64,000 bases of DNA from positions 62,001 through 126,000 of the forward strand of contig NZ_JAYLVL010000005.1 of NCBI RefSeq assembly GCF_046156175.1. Direction: 5' to 3'. The translations under genes and the position numbers were made by a program. Source of the stretch: Lacisediminihabitans sp046156175 (lineage in GTDB: Bacteria > Actinomycetota > Actinomycetes > Actinomycetales > Microbacteriaceae). The notes beneath the pieces are model-generated. The model saw only the letters and a program-made list of their open reading frames with translations. It was not told where the DNA came from and searched no databases. Within the stretch, counting starts at the first letter, position 1, and each line of letters begins with the position of its first letter. Positions 1-8,617 of the stretch are shown here, piece by piece.

Positions 1-824
1 GGCGAGCCTTCTCGGACGACATCATGACCGAGAAGATCCACCAGATCCATACGGTCAACTATGGGGTCTACGGGGTTCGGAAAGTTCATGCCGAGCTGCG
101 TCGGAACGGCGACCAGGTCGCCCGTTGCACCGTCGAACGCCTGATGAAGAGGGAGGGCCTTCGCGGTATCCGTCGGGCCAGAGGACCCCGCACAACAATT
201 CCGGGGCCGTTGGCGGATCGGCCTGCGGACTTGGTCGACCGCCGGTTCACGGCGACCGCCCCGGACTGCCTCTGGGTCGCCGACATCACCTATATTCGGA
301 CGTTCTCCGGATGGGTTTACGCCGCCTTCGTCATCGATGTGTTCGCCCGTCGTGTCGTCGGCTGGCAACTATCGACTAGCCTGCACACCGATCTGGCCCT
401 CGACGCGTTGGAGATGGGGATCTGGACTCGCCGGCGAGCAGGCCGGGACCTCTCTCAACTCATTCACCACAGCGACCGCGGAGTTCAATATCGAGCCATT
501 CGTTACACCGACCGTCTCGCCGAAGCCGAGGCTGTCGCCTCGGTCGGATCCAAAGGTGACAGCTACGATAACGCCCTCGCTGAAGCGTTCAACTCGCTCT
601 TCAAAGCCGAACTGATCCGCAACAAAGGACCCTGGCGAGGCATCAACGATGTCGAGATCGTGACGGCCGAATACATCGACTGGTTCAACCACCGCAGGCT
701 CCACGGCGAGATCGGCCACCGACCACCCATCGAGGTTGAGAACGAATTCCTAAACAGCACCACCCCGTCCATCACACAGATGGAACGGGTCTAACCGACC
801 CTCCACCAAACCCGGGGCTTGACA
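1..824 (+). mobile_element. IS3-family insertion sequence, right end
   Basis: The window opens inside the transposase gene. Thirty bases after the transposase stop the sequence cccggggcttgaca (811-824) matches the terminal repeat style of IS3-family elements, whose tips read tgtcaagccccgg. At 825 the sequence switches to the reading frame of an interrupted SRAP gene on the other strand, which fixes the right boundary within a base or two. The left terminal repeat and the target duplication are outside the window. Confidence 0.8.
3..794 (+). CDS. IS3-family transposase, OrfB/rve part (5' end outside window)
   Basis: DDE integrase-core transposase that joins IS3 circle ends to a target. The protein has an HTH_21-type region (IHxxNYGVYGVRK, near residue 10 from the first ATG), the first catalytic Asp in WVADITYI, the second in HHSDRGVQY and the Glu in the NALAEAFN segment, then the usual WFNxxRLHxEIGxxPP tail. 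An ATG occurs at 24, but the frame is open upstream with typical family residues (RAFSDDIM), so the true coding region begins before the window, probably as the second product of a programmed frameshift pair. Confidence 0.9.
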   Translation, partial: RAFSDDIMTEKIHQIHTVNYGVYGVRKVHAELRRNGDQVARCTVERLMKREGLRGIRRARGPRTTIPGPLADRPADLVDRRFTATAPDCLWVADITYIRTFSGWVYAAFVIDVFARRVVGWQLSTSLHTDLALDALEMGIWTRRRAGRDLSQLIHHSDRGVQYRAIRYTDRLAEAEAVASVGSKGDSYDNALAEAFNSLFKAELIRNKGPWRGINDVEIVTAEYIDWFNHRRLHGEIGHRPPIEVENEFLNSTTPSITQMERV

Positions 825-912
825 GTCGCCAATCACGGAAATCCCCGCCCTCGGCCACGAAGTCGGTGATGAGCTGATCAGTCTCCTGGGTCATCGCATA
901 ACGGCCACACAT
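825..912 (-). pseudogene. SRAP (SOS response-associated peptidase) gene fragment cut by IS3
   Basis: Reading from ATG at 912 on the minus strand gives about 29 residues beginning MCGRYAM, then a GGDFRDWR segment. This is the start of SRAP proteins (YedK/HMCES family), in which Cys2 becomes the N-terminal catalytic residue that cross-links to abasic sites in single-stranded DNA. The match stops exactly where the IS3 terminal repeat begins (824/825), so the remainder was displaced by or lost to the insertion. In an ICE such a protein would plausibly protect transferred single-stranded DNA. The fragment itself cannot work. Confidence 0.75.
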
Positions 913-972
913 GTGTACGACCGTACCGGGACAGCCGCCCCGAGACCATGCGTTCAGACTGCTCGTCGCCGG

Positions 973-1236
973 TTATCCCCAGAAGATGGCGGTCTGACTC
1001 TGTCGGTGTTCTTTGATCCGCGCGCGGGGAAGAAGGATCAGGCTGATGGGTCCGAAGCAGATGAACTTGATTCCGTTCCAGAGGCCGAGGGGGACGAGCA
1101 GATTGAGCCACCCGGGCCTGCCGAGTTGGACTACTGGGGTGAGTGCGGCGGCCGCGATGAAGTAAACGACCCCCAAGAGCAGGAATGGGGTCCCTCATTT
1201 CAGGCCGTTGCGGGATCGGAGCCAACTCAGCAACAT
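973..1236 (-). pseudogene. Small integral membrane protein gene with internal stop
   Basis: A minus-strand frame starting at ATG 1236 runs 13 codons (MLLSW...NGLK) and meets TGA at 1195-1197. It then continues in the same frame as a hydrophobic protein with GPGW-like, LWNGIKF and ISLILL segments up to TAA at 973. I recall a small actinobacterial membrane-protein family (often loosely labelled sulfate permease) that reads GLKWG at this point, so the TGA looks like TGG changed to a stop. The 67 codons after the stop contain an ATG at 1176, but it lies inside the conserved part. The 1237-1494 stretch upstream shows nothing I can assign. Confidence 0.55.
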
Positions 1237-1494
1237 GTTGGCGGACGCAAAGGGGGGCCGCTCGGATTGTGATTGCCAGTTGCATAGCGAGAACGAGCAA
1301 TGGTGGTGTCCTGTCTGATTGACGCGAATGGTTGCGGTCGGGCAGTTTCACGAAATCAGTTATCGGACACCCGGCGGCGGGGTTGTGCCGCCCAGACTTG
1401 AGTGCTGGGTCGGCCAGAACAGACTGCCTACTCGCGTTTTACCCCGGACTCTGGAAGCGGAACAGGTTGGATTTCCGTGTTCTCCCGCCCTGAG

Positions 1495-4400
1495 TCAGAG
1501 TGTTGGCTGAGATCGGTCCTGTGTGCGTTCCGCGTGTCGGCTCGGTGTGTGCGCGGGGGAGATTCCGCCAAGTCTCCGCGCGTTGCGGAGGGCGACCCGC
1601 GCGCGTTCCGCGTCCAGCCGCTGGTTGGTGTCTCCGGCTTCTTTTCCGATTGGCGTGTTGCCTGAGATGTTGTAGCGGTCCCGGTACGCAGCCACGGTCC
1701 TTACATGTCGGAGCCACACTTGGTGTTGTCGGGGATTGGTTGGCGGCTCCCCCAACGCCCTGGTCCAGGGTTCGTGGGTCTTCGTCGCTGTTTCGGCGAT
1801 CGTCGTGGCGCGGTCTTCGATGAGGTGTTTGCGTTCCTTGAGCGCAGTCCGCATTTCGGCGGGCATGTCGCCGGTGGCTTCGGGGATGAGTCCTGCGATG
1901 AGCCGAGGCGATGGGCGCACCCGGCTTGTTCCACTGCAGGTGGCGGTGGCGCGTTGGAGGCGGTGTCGAAGCACGGCGCCGATGTCGTCGGCGTCGCTGA
2001 GATCCCGGGCGGTGACCAATCTGGGGAGCAGGGTGCCCGGGTTGTGGTGGTGGGCTTCGGCACGACGGAACTCGGCGGTGAGGGGCCCGAACGATTCGGC
2101 CTCCACAACTTGGCGGGCCTGCGCCGCGTTCAACCCGCTCGCGCTGACGAGCGCTACCCAACGTTTGTGTTGCGCAACATCTGCGATGGTTTCGTATTCT
2201 GCGGCAAGGTGGGCGATCCCCGCCCAACTGTTGTGCTCAGTGACGATGGCCTCGTGAGCGCTCTTCTGGGCGCCCTCATGGCCCAGCACTCTAGCGAGGA
2301 TCCCTCTTACTGTGACCTCATCGTCGGGGAAGTGCTGGTGTTCCTCGAGGTGGGCCTGGTCGGTAGCGACGTAACAGGTGTTCGCATCCCGCCCCCGCGT
2401 CATCGACACGTAGAACGTCTCCCGGGTCATGGAACTGGAGTGCACGACCGCGTGGGCAGTATCCACGGTGGAGCCTTGCGCCCGGTACACGGTCAACGCG
2501 TAGGCAAGCTCCACATTCTCCGCCACATACCGCGCTGGCAGACGCACCGCACCCCCGACACGTCTCCCCGCACGTCGGACGGAGACTGAACCGTCGGAGT
2601 GGGTGGCGGTGATGATCCACCGGTCACCGTTCTTCACCCACGCCTTGCCAGTGGTCAGAGTCCGGTTGTTCTTCCGGGTGATCACCAGGTCCCCACGGCT
2701 GGCCTGAGTCTCGTCATGCAAATTTACCGGTCTGATCGCGGACACCTTCCCAGCGATCATCCGGTCCAGGCGGGCCCTCTCGTTTAGTACCCGAACAGTG
2801 TCAACCGTTTCGGCGATCATCACCGATACACGCCCCTGAGCGAGGTCGGCCCACCACGCACCGTACGCGGTCGCGAGAGTGTTCTCGAGGTCCCCGCCGA
2901 CCACACGGTGGTGTTCCAGATAGGTGTCGATCACGGAGCTGTCACCAATGCGTAAGGCGAGAGTCGCTGTTTTCTCCCACTCGTTTCGGAACCGCCGCAC
3001 ATCAGAAAGTTCGGGGGCCCGGTCCCTGTCGCGGGCGATCATCCCGAACGCACCACCGGCATCCACCGCGGAGAGTTGTGCCCAGTCCCCCACCAGTAAG
3101 ACTTTCGCCCCAACCTTGGCGGCGTGGGTGGCGAGAGTGTCCAGTGTGAAGGTGCCGGCAAGGGATGCCTCATCGACAATGAGGAGTTGACCGGGGGTGA
3201 GCGCCCATCCGTTGTGGGTGTGGGCGTGCACCCATTTCGCGGTGTTCTCCGTCGCAATCCCCAACTCTTCGGCAAGGACCTTTGCGGCGGCCGCGGACGG
3301 CGCCAACCCCGCCACCGACCCCCTCCCGTATTCGGCCTCCCACACCGCGCGAAGAACACCAAGCATTGTCGTCTTCCCCGTCCCGGCAGGACCGACGAGA
3401 ACATCGACGACCCGCCCGGACGCGACAATTTGCCCGATCACCTCCCTTTGATCCGCGGATAGAACCTGCCTATTCGAAGCCGGCATGCCCGTGACTTTCT
3501 CAACCGTGGCCGCGTCCACCCGGCGTGCAGTGGTGGTGTGGGCGAGGTCAAGGAGGCGATCCTCGGCCGCAAGCAACGCGGTCGAGGTGAACAAGGTGCC
3601 ATGCTTCGGACGGAACACACTCGACCCATCCGGACGTTGGAACACGACCGGGGAAGTCGCAAGCTCCGGTGGAGTGATCCGGATCGAACCCTGCTCAGCC
3701 GCATCCACCACCAGTCCCAGGGCGGCTTCACGATCGACGGTGGAGACGAACCGGACGCCCATCAGTTGCCGGGATGCTTCCGCGTGCAAATTCCATCGAC
3801 GCCACGTCGACCGCTTCTGCCCCACCACCGCGACCACGGTGTGCCCGATCCCCTCCAACATCTCCAAGGACAGCTCGTCGGCGCGCAACAAAGCCGGGCG
3901 GCCGCTGTCGGCGACGATGCGGGTGGCCCAGGTGGTGCTGTCCTGGCCAAGGAGTACGCTCGCCCGTTCCCGCCACCCGGCAGTGAGGTCGGCAAGGGAA
4001 TGCACCGTCTTCTCCGCTCTGGTCATCAACGTTGCTTCGGCCCGCAACCGCAGTATCGCCTTTCCCGAAGGGCGGCGCCCGTGCTTGTCCACGAACTCTT
4101 CGATCAGCCCATCGGTGGCGACTTCGATGTCTCGGGAGCGGGACGAGAACTCATGAATGAGCTCATCTGGCACCCCGACGATTTCGAACGCCGGATTACG
4201 GCGCTCCCCCCGCTCGCGCATCTCCCAGCCCAGACCGAGGTCGCGGGTGAGGTGGTCGGCGAGGATCGCGTTGTAATGCTCCGACAACGCCACCACCGCC
4301 GCATGCATCGGACGACCATCCAAGGTCCGCCATCTCCCGTCATGTGCACCCTGCACTTTGTTCGCCACCACCACATGGGTGTGCAACTGCGGGTCAGAGG

Positions 4401-5055
4401 ACCTCGAGTCGTAGTGATCATAAGCGGTCGCAACAACACCCCGCACCTCCACTTGCGCAACCGAACCGCCCCCGGCGTCAACACCAACCCTGGTCATGGC
4501 AACCTCCCGCTCCAACATGCCGATCACCTCCGCAACAGCATCATGGTGGGCCTGCACAATCAGCCCCTGGGTGGCACCATCCGCAACAGCCCACACCGTG
4601 CTCACACTCTTCGGCACAGAAAACGTGTAATCGAACCCCGCAACAGCACGACGGCGATCGCGTGCGTCCTCCTCAGACTCGATCAGGGTGATTGCCTCAG
4701 CCCGCTCCACAACACCCAGCCCCGCCGGCAGGTCCCGGACGCGGGCATCGATGCGGTCTGCCGCGGTCTTGAACGTCAACCGTGCCTTCCCGAGTGGTTC
4801 CCCCGTCAGCGGATCACAGCCCGCCCCAAGCAGCAGCCGGAGGTGCTCGTCCGTCACCTCGCAGCCAGGCACCAGCCCCCCGTCGCCGAGCCCGCTGAGG
4901 CCCGAGCCGATCCAGTATCCCGGCGGCGCTCCCTTCTCCTGGTAATACCGGGTCAAAGGTGTCGATAAATCCCGGTTCCCATCCCCCGCCGCAACAGTCT
5001 TCAACAGGTAGCGGTAACCATCCCCGGCCGACATCACCCGCATCGACACCGTCAC
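1495..5055 (-). CDS. MobF-family (TrwC/TraA) relaxase-helicase
   Basis: Nicks the transfer origin, stays bound to the 5' end and unwinds the strand for conjugation. From the chosen GTG the protein is about 1186 residues. N-terminal tyrosines occur in GYRYLL (14-16) and TRYY (35-38), either of which may hold the catalytic Tyr. The metal-binding histidine motif QLHTHV lies near 223-228. A RecD/Tra-type helicase follows, with Walker A GPAGTGKT (about 555-562), Walker B LLIVDEAS (about 624-631) and a late VYRAQGST motif. The frame is open to 5238, but the upstream 61 codons do not look coding, while VTVSMRVMSAGDGY is the expected family start. GTG at 5064 and ATG at 5043 are alternatives. The frame is intact. 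Confidence 0.93.
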   Translation of the reverse strand: MTVSMRVMSAGDGYRYLLKTVAAGDGNRDLSTPLTRYYQEKGAPPGYWIGSGLSGLGDGGLVPGCEVTDEHLRLLLGAGCDPLTGEPLGKARLTFKTAADRIDARVRDLPAGLGVVERAEAITLIESEEDARDRRRAVAGFDYTFSVPKSVSTVWAVADGATQGLIVQAHHDAVAEVIGMLEREVAMTRVGVDAGGGSVAQVEVRGVVATAYDHYDSRSSDPQLHTHVVVANKVQGAHDGRWRTLDGRPMHAAVVALSEHYNAILADHLTRDLGLGWEMRERGERRNPAFEIVGVPDELIHEFSSRSRDIEVATDGLIEEFVDKHGRRPSGKAILRLRAEATLMTRAEKTVHSLADLTAGWRERASVLLGQDSTTWATRIVADSGRPALLRADELSLEMLEGIGHTVVAVVGQKRSTWRRWNLHAEASRQLMGVRFVSTVDREAALGLVVDAAEQGSIRITPPELATSPVVFQRPDGSSVFRPKHGTLFTSTALLAAEDRLLDLAHTTTARRVDAATVEKVTGMPASNRQVLSADQREVIGQIVASGRVVDVLVGPAGTGKTTMLGVLRAVWEAEYGRGSVAGLAPSAAAAKVLAEELGIATENTAKWVHAHTHNGWALTPGQLLIVDEASLAGTFTLDTLATHAAKVGAKVLLVGDWAQLSAVDAGGAFGMIARDRDRAPELSDVRRFRNEWEKTATLALRIGDSSVIDTYLEHHRVVGGDLENTLATAYGAWWADLAQGRVSVMIAETVDTVRVLNERARLDRMIAGKVSAIRPVNLHDETQASRGDLVITRKNNRTLTTGKAWVKNGDRWIITATHSDGSVSVRRAGRRVGGAVRLPARYVAENVELAYALTVYRAQGSTVDTAHAVVHSSSMTRETFYVSMTRGRDANTCYVATDQAHLEEHQHFPDDEVTVRGILARVLGHEGAQKSAHEAIVTEHNSWAGIAHLAAEYETIADVAQHKRWVALVSASGLNAAQARQVVEAESFGPLTAEFRRAEAHHHNPGTLLPRLVTARDLSDADDIGAVLRHRLQRATATCSGTSRVRPSPRLIAGLIPEATGDMPAEMRTALKERKHLIEDRATTIAETATKTHEPWTRALGEPPTNPRQHQVWLRHVRTVAAYRDRYNISGNTPIGKEAGDTNQRLDAERARVALRNARRLGGISPAHTPSRHAERTQDRSQPTL

Positions 5056-5268
5056 ACCCACCACCCCCGTTGTTCTCACTCCTGCTCCGAGTGAGGTACG
5101 CGCAGCCCACCTCGACTGCAAGAGGTGTGTGGGCACCTTGAGCTGGTGCAGGCTCCGTACCTTCTCGATGAAGGAGAGCTCAGGGACGAGCGTGGAGGTT
5201 CTGGACGGACGGTGAGAAAGTGAGGCGAGTTGCCACAAAGAATAGACCAGCTATGTGCGGGCATGGCG
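5056..5268. other. Candidate transfer origin region upstream of the relaxase
   Basis: In MobF systems oriT usually lies just upstream of the relaxase gene. This non-coding stretch holds two short hairpins close together: GCACC/GGTGC (5133-5137 and 5145-5149, loop ttgagct) and CCTTC/GAAGG (5160-5164 and 5170-5174, loop tcgat). The nick site cannot be identified by eye. The relaxase promoter must also lie here, because a terminator-like hairpin separates it from the preceding gene. Confidence 0.3.
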
Positions 5269-5297
5269 AAAGCCCCCACCGGGTGGGCGGGGGCCTT
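5269..5297 (-). terminator. Hairpin terminator after the dprA-like gene
   Basis: On the minus strand GCCCCC and GGGGGC arms enclose a short G+C-rich loop, flanked by AAGG before and CTTTC after. It begins 16 bases beyond the dprA-like stop codon, in the right orientation to end that transcript ahead of the relaxase. Confidence 0.55.
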
Positions 5298-5313
5298 CAT
5301 GTGTATTGAGTGG

Positions 5314-6246
5314 TCAGTTCGCGGTTCGCACCAGCTCGGCGACCTCCTCTGCGTTGGTGACCAGCGTCGCCCCGAAGTCGCGGATCAACCGGTGGCAGCC
5401 CGCACTGGCGGCGCTGGTCACAGGGCCAGGCACGGCCCCGAGTTTGCGCCCGAGGGCGTGCGCGTGGCCAGCGGTGTTCAGGGAACCCGACCGCCACCCG
5501 GCCTCTACCACTACGGTGGCGGCGCTGATGCTGGCGAGAATCCGGTTCCGTTGCAGGAATCGCCAGCGAGTGGGTGGGCTACCCGGAGGGAGTTCGCTGA
5601 TCACGAGTCCTTCCTCGGTGATCCGCTGCAGCAGGGTGTCGTGCCCTGCCGGGTAGAACCGGTCGACTCCCCCAGCGAGCACGGCGATGGTGTCGCCGTG
5701 GGCGGCGAGTGTTGCCCGGTGCGCCATCCCGTCGATGCCGTATCCCGCACCGGACACGACCGTGTACACGCGCGCGACCAGCCCTGCGGCGAGTTCCATT
5801 GCTACGTGTTCCCCGTACCCGGTGGCGGCGCGCGCTCCGACCATGGCGACGCGTCGTGCAATCGGTTAGGTGAGGAGTTCAGTGTTACCTCTTGCCCACA
5901 GGGCGATCGGTTCGTAGATGCCAAGGTCGGCCAACCCTTCGGGCCACTCCGGGTCGCCGGGAATGATGACGCGCGAGTCGAACTGTTCCGTGGCGCGCAG
6001 CACCTGCTCGAGCTGGGTGCTCGTCGTACGATCGGTGACCTGCTCACGGAACTGCGCGACCGTGCCAGCGTCCGCCTCGTTTCCGTTGTGCACGCCGAGG
6101 ACGATCTGCGCGGTGCAGGATGCACCGTAAATTGCGATCAGCGCCCCCGTGATGGGGTCGGCGAGTTCGCTGAACAGGGTCAGGGCGATGCGGGCGAGCC
6201 GTTCGTCGGTGCCGTTCTCCACGGCGGTGATAGGTGAAACGTTCAT
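5314..6246 (-). pseudogene. DprA/Smf-like DNA-processing protein gene, split by in-frame TAA
   Basis: DprA proteins bind single-stranded DNA and load RecA. From ATG 6246 the frame reads 126 residues ending NTELLT, then TAA (5866-5868). The same frame continues directly with PIARRVAMVGARAATGYG, the start of the Rossmann-like Smf domain (GSGYGID-like SGAGYGIDG, PPG, GSLNTAG motifs), to a stop at 5314. Joined, the product would be about 310 residues, a normal DprA-like length. One base change (for example GAA to TAA) explains the break. An ATG at 5844 could restart the Smf core of 176 residues, but it has no clear ribosome-binding site. Whether the truncated product works is unknown. Confidence 0.8.
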
Positions 6247-6281
6247 GATCTGTTGTTCCCTTCCGGAAGCGTCGAGTCCGG

Positions 6282-6314
6282 GGTACCGCCCACACGTTTG
6301 GCGTGGGCGGCACC
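6282..6314 (-). terminator. Hairpin between parB-like and dprA-like genes
   Basis: The arms ggtaccgcccacac (6282-6295) and gtgggcggcacc (6303-6314) form a strong G+C-rich stem with a 7-base loop, starting 9 bases after the ParB stop codon. There is no T-tract, so it may be an attenuating or mRNA-stabilising hairpin rather than a true terminator. Confidence 0.4.
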
Positions 6315-6323
6315 CTTTGGCGA

Positions 6324-7829
6324 CTACTCGCCGTCCGTGTCCTGATCGACTACGTCGGTTGGCCCCGAATGATCCGGATCGGAATCAGCCGCGTCCGATT
6401 CCGGGTCGGCAGGCTCGGCCACATCGGTCTCGTCGGGAGTGGATGCCTCGTCTACCGGGGCATCGTCCTCGTCGGCTGGGTTCGGCTGAGGGCTGATGCC
6501 GAGGACAAGATCCTCGACCTCTGAGAGGGTGTAACCCCAGCCCTGCAACGCGGTGAAGTACGCCACATCGTCGGAGGTCGGGTTACGCCACGTATTCTTC
6601 GATGTGGCACCCTCCATCGCGGCTACCGCCACCGCGACCAGCACCGTCCCAGTTTTGGCGGGGTTGTGCTCGACCAGGGGTGCGAGTGGGCTTCTGGTGC
6701 CCCACTTGTACTCGAAGCCGAGCAACTCCAGCGCCACCGCGTGGTGGTCGTCCAGTGCACTGCGCAGCTGACTGGTGTGCGCCACCAGCACGGTCGCCGC
6801 GAACGGCAGCGCGTCCTTCGGTAGGGTGCGGCGGGAGAGGAACGAGGCCAGCCATTCCCGCCGAACAACCTCCGCGCTCCCCCATGCCTTGTTGTTAGCG
6901 ATCAGGGTGCGCCGCTCCGTCTTCTCCTCCTCCGTCCACTTCCCGACCGGCGCACCGGTCGCGCTCGGCTTGCGCAGCCCGTGGGCTTTGAAGTCCGTGA
7001 CGAAGTGCCCGAACTCGACACCCCGCCACGACTCGTGCACCGCGATCGCGTGACCGGGCTTCCCTTCGTAGCCCTCGATGGTCAGGGGCGCACCGTCCGC
7101 GTACTCCAAGTCCTCCACTCGCGCAGTGGTCTTGTCATCCCATCCCGGCCAATCGATCACCCGAATACCACGCTGAGCGAATCCCTCGATCAGGCTCGCA
7201 ACCTGCCGGTCCGTGTCACGCTGGTCACGCAGCCGCTGGGCGTAGTGAGCGAACCCGTCCGGGTTGTTGCGCGCCGACTCCTCCAACGTCCGCACGAGCT
7301 CCGGGTCATCCTCGAACTTGATCAGCACAAGAGCCTGATCAAGCGTCAACTGGTGCTCGGTCACCGCGTTCGTCGCAACCTCACTGTCGACCACCGCAAG
7401 ACCGGCCTTCACCCTTTTCGGCTTCTCGCCCAACTCCCTTGCGATCGCCGTCACAGACAGCCCGTCCAACTCCAACTGCTTCCACGCTGCCGCGCGTTCC
7501 CCGTCGGTCAGCGCCGTGCGCTGGTCGTTGGCGATCAACTGCCGGATGATGCGGATCGCTTCGGTGTCGGACTCGGGCACGATGTAGGCGGGAACTTCAA
7601 AGCGTTCCGCCTCAATCGCCCCTAGGATGCGGCGCTGGCCCTCCTCGACGGTCACCCGACCGTCCTCACCGGGGTATCCGATCACCGGGACGATGACGCC
7701 GTGCCGTTTGATCGACGCGACGAACTCGCGGGTCAGGTTTACCTGCGTGCGGACGTTCGCCTTGATCACCACTTCACGCGGGTCAACGTACTGGACGCGG
7801 ATCCTGGTGCTTGTTTCTGTAGTGCTCAT
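6324..7829 (-). CDS. ParB/RepB/Spo0J-like partition protein (first of two)
   Basis: 501 residues. The N-terminal ParB domain (about 10-110) shows the family pattern: residues binding DNA after RVQYVDPREV, a VEEGQRRILGAI box in place of GERRxRA, and RxIRQLIAND. A helix-turn-helix follows at SVTAIARELGEKPKRV (about 128-143). The rest is a long C-terminal extension ending in an acidic, low-complexity tail rich in Asp, Glu, Pro and Ala. No ParA partner is adjacent; the nearest ParA-like protein is the CpaE homologue at 18573. The protein could segregate the excised circle, or act as a regulator binding the large inverted repeat just upstream. Confidence 0.85.
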   Translation of the reverse strand: MSTTETSTRIRVQYVDPREVVIKANVRTQVNLTREFVASIKRHGVIVPVIGYPGEDGRVTVEEGQRRILGAIEAERFEVPAYIVPESDTEAIRIIRQLIANDQRTALTDGERAAAWKQLELDGLSVTAIARELGEKPKRVKAGLAVVDSEVATNAVTEHQLTLDQALVLIKFEDDPELVRTLEESARNNPDGFAHYAQRLRDQRDTDRQVASLIEGFAQRGIRVIDWPGWDDKTTARVEDLEYADGAPLTIEGYEGKPGHAIAVHESWRGVEFGHFVTDFKAHGLRKPSATGAPVGKWTEEEKTERRTLIANNKAWGSAEVVRREWLASFLSRRTLPKDALPFAATVLVAHTSQLRSALDDHHAVALELLGFEYKWGTRSPLAPLVEHNPAKTGTVLVAVAVAAMEGATSKNTWRNPTSDDVAYFTALQGWGYTLSEVEDLVLGISPQPNPADEDDAPVDEASTPDETDVAEPADPESDAADSDPDHSGPTDVVDQDTDGE

Positions 7830-7899
7830 TTCGTGTTGCTCCCTCTGATTTCAGACGGAGGCCCCGGAGACGTGGGAATCACGTCCCTCTCAGAACCTC

Positions 7900-8058
7900 A
7901 GTGCCTTTCGGCACCTGCCGAAATTCGGGATCAGGAGGGAATGGTCAAGCCCGAAGAACGAAAATCTTCGACTTAAAAGCGAAGCGGTTTGGTCGAAGAA
8001 TTTCGTGTGGCTTGACCAGGAAGGAATGATCCCGAACAATCACCCGCCGAAAAGGCAC
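7900..8058. repeat. About 160-bp imperfect inverted repeat upstream of parB-like gene
   Basis: Two arms of about 75 bases face each other around position 7981. Matching words on the left arm and, reverse-complemented, on the right arm are gtgcctttcgg / gtgccttttcgg (7901, 8058), ttcgggatca (7924-7933 and 8028-8037), tggtcaagcc (7942-7951 and 8009-8018) and tcttcgac (7965-7972 and 7992-7999). All four pairs share the same centre. No convincing gene occupies 7830-8257. A partition site, replication origin, transfer origin or structured RNA are all possible. Confidence 0.7.
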
Positions 8059-8215
8059 CTCGGTGCCAGTAAGGACAGGGCGGCGAAGCCGCGCAACTGA
8101 GCACTTCAGTCCGCGAGAGGAACTCGAAGCGCCAACACACAGGAACGGCGCGCAACGGGAACGCTGTTTACCGCCAGCATTGCACCGGCCGGCTTGTGAG
8201 GGATTGCGAATGTTC

Positions 8216-8240
8216 GGGGAGCCAGCCTCTGGCTGGCCCC
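8216..8240 (-). terminator. Hairpin after the 27-residue small gene
   Basis: Inverted repeat ggggagccag / ctggctggcccc, 18 bases beyond the stop of the small gene at 8258. No T-tract follows, so termination is only suggested. Confidence 0.35.
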
Positions 8241-8257
8241 CGGACGCGATGCGCGCT

Positions 8258-8341
8258 TTACTGGCAGCTATCGCATTGGACGAGGTCTGCTGGGTCGACC
8301 GGTATCTCGTAGCCGTCGATGTTCTCGTTCTCGTCATCCAT
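8258..8341 (-). CDS. 27-residue acidic small protein with CxxC end
   Basis: The ATG at 8341 is preceded by GGAGAACATC, a good ribosome-binding site. The product starts MDDENENIDGYEIP, is strongly acidic, and ends VQCDSCQ, giving one CxxC pair. It sits between the prepilin peptidase gene and the large inverted repeat. Function is unknown; the CxxC could bind metal or be redox-active. Short length makes it uncertain, but the start signal and non-random composition argue for a real gene. Confidence 0.5.
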   Translation of the reverse strand: MDDENENIDGYEIPVDPADLVQCDSCQ

Positions 8342-8617
8342 GATGTTCTCCGTGGTTCTGATCGTGTGTGCCGGTTTGGCGAGAGACGACCAGACGGCCG
8401 ACCAGAGAGCTCGGGGCAACGGACCGTGGAATACCGCAGGCACAGCCGAGGATATGCCGCGAAAGCCGTTGAGCCGGGCGAACGCCGGCCGTAGTCTCCT
8501 CAGCTAAATCAGCACGCCCACACGACCACCACAGCGGTCATCAATCGCAGCAGCAGAGGTGCGTGGAGTATCCCGGAATTGCTTTCCAGGACTGCAGCCG
8601 ATCAGAGGCGAGAGACA

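Noticed and set aside
878..1351. 157-codon minus-strand ORF overlapping the broken membrane-protein gene
   Set aside because: Arg/Pro/His-rich composition without domains; it is a frame shadow, while the other frame shows a real membrane family.
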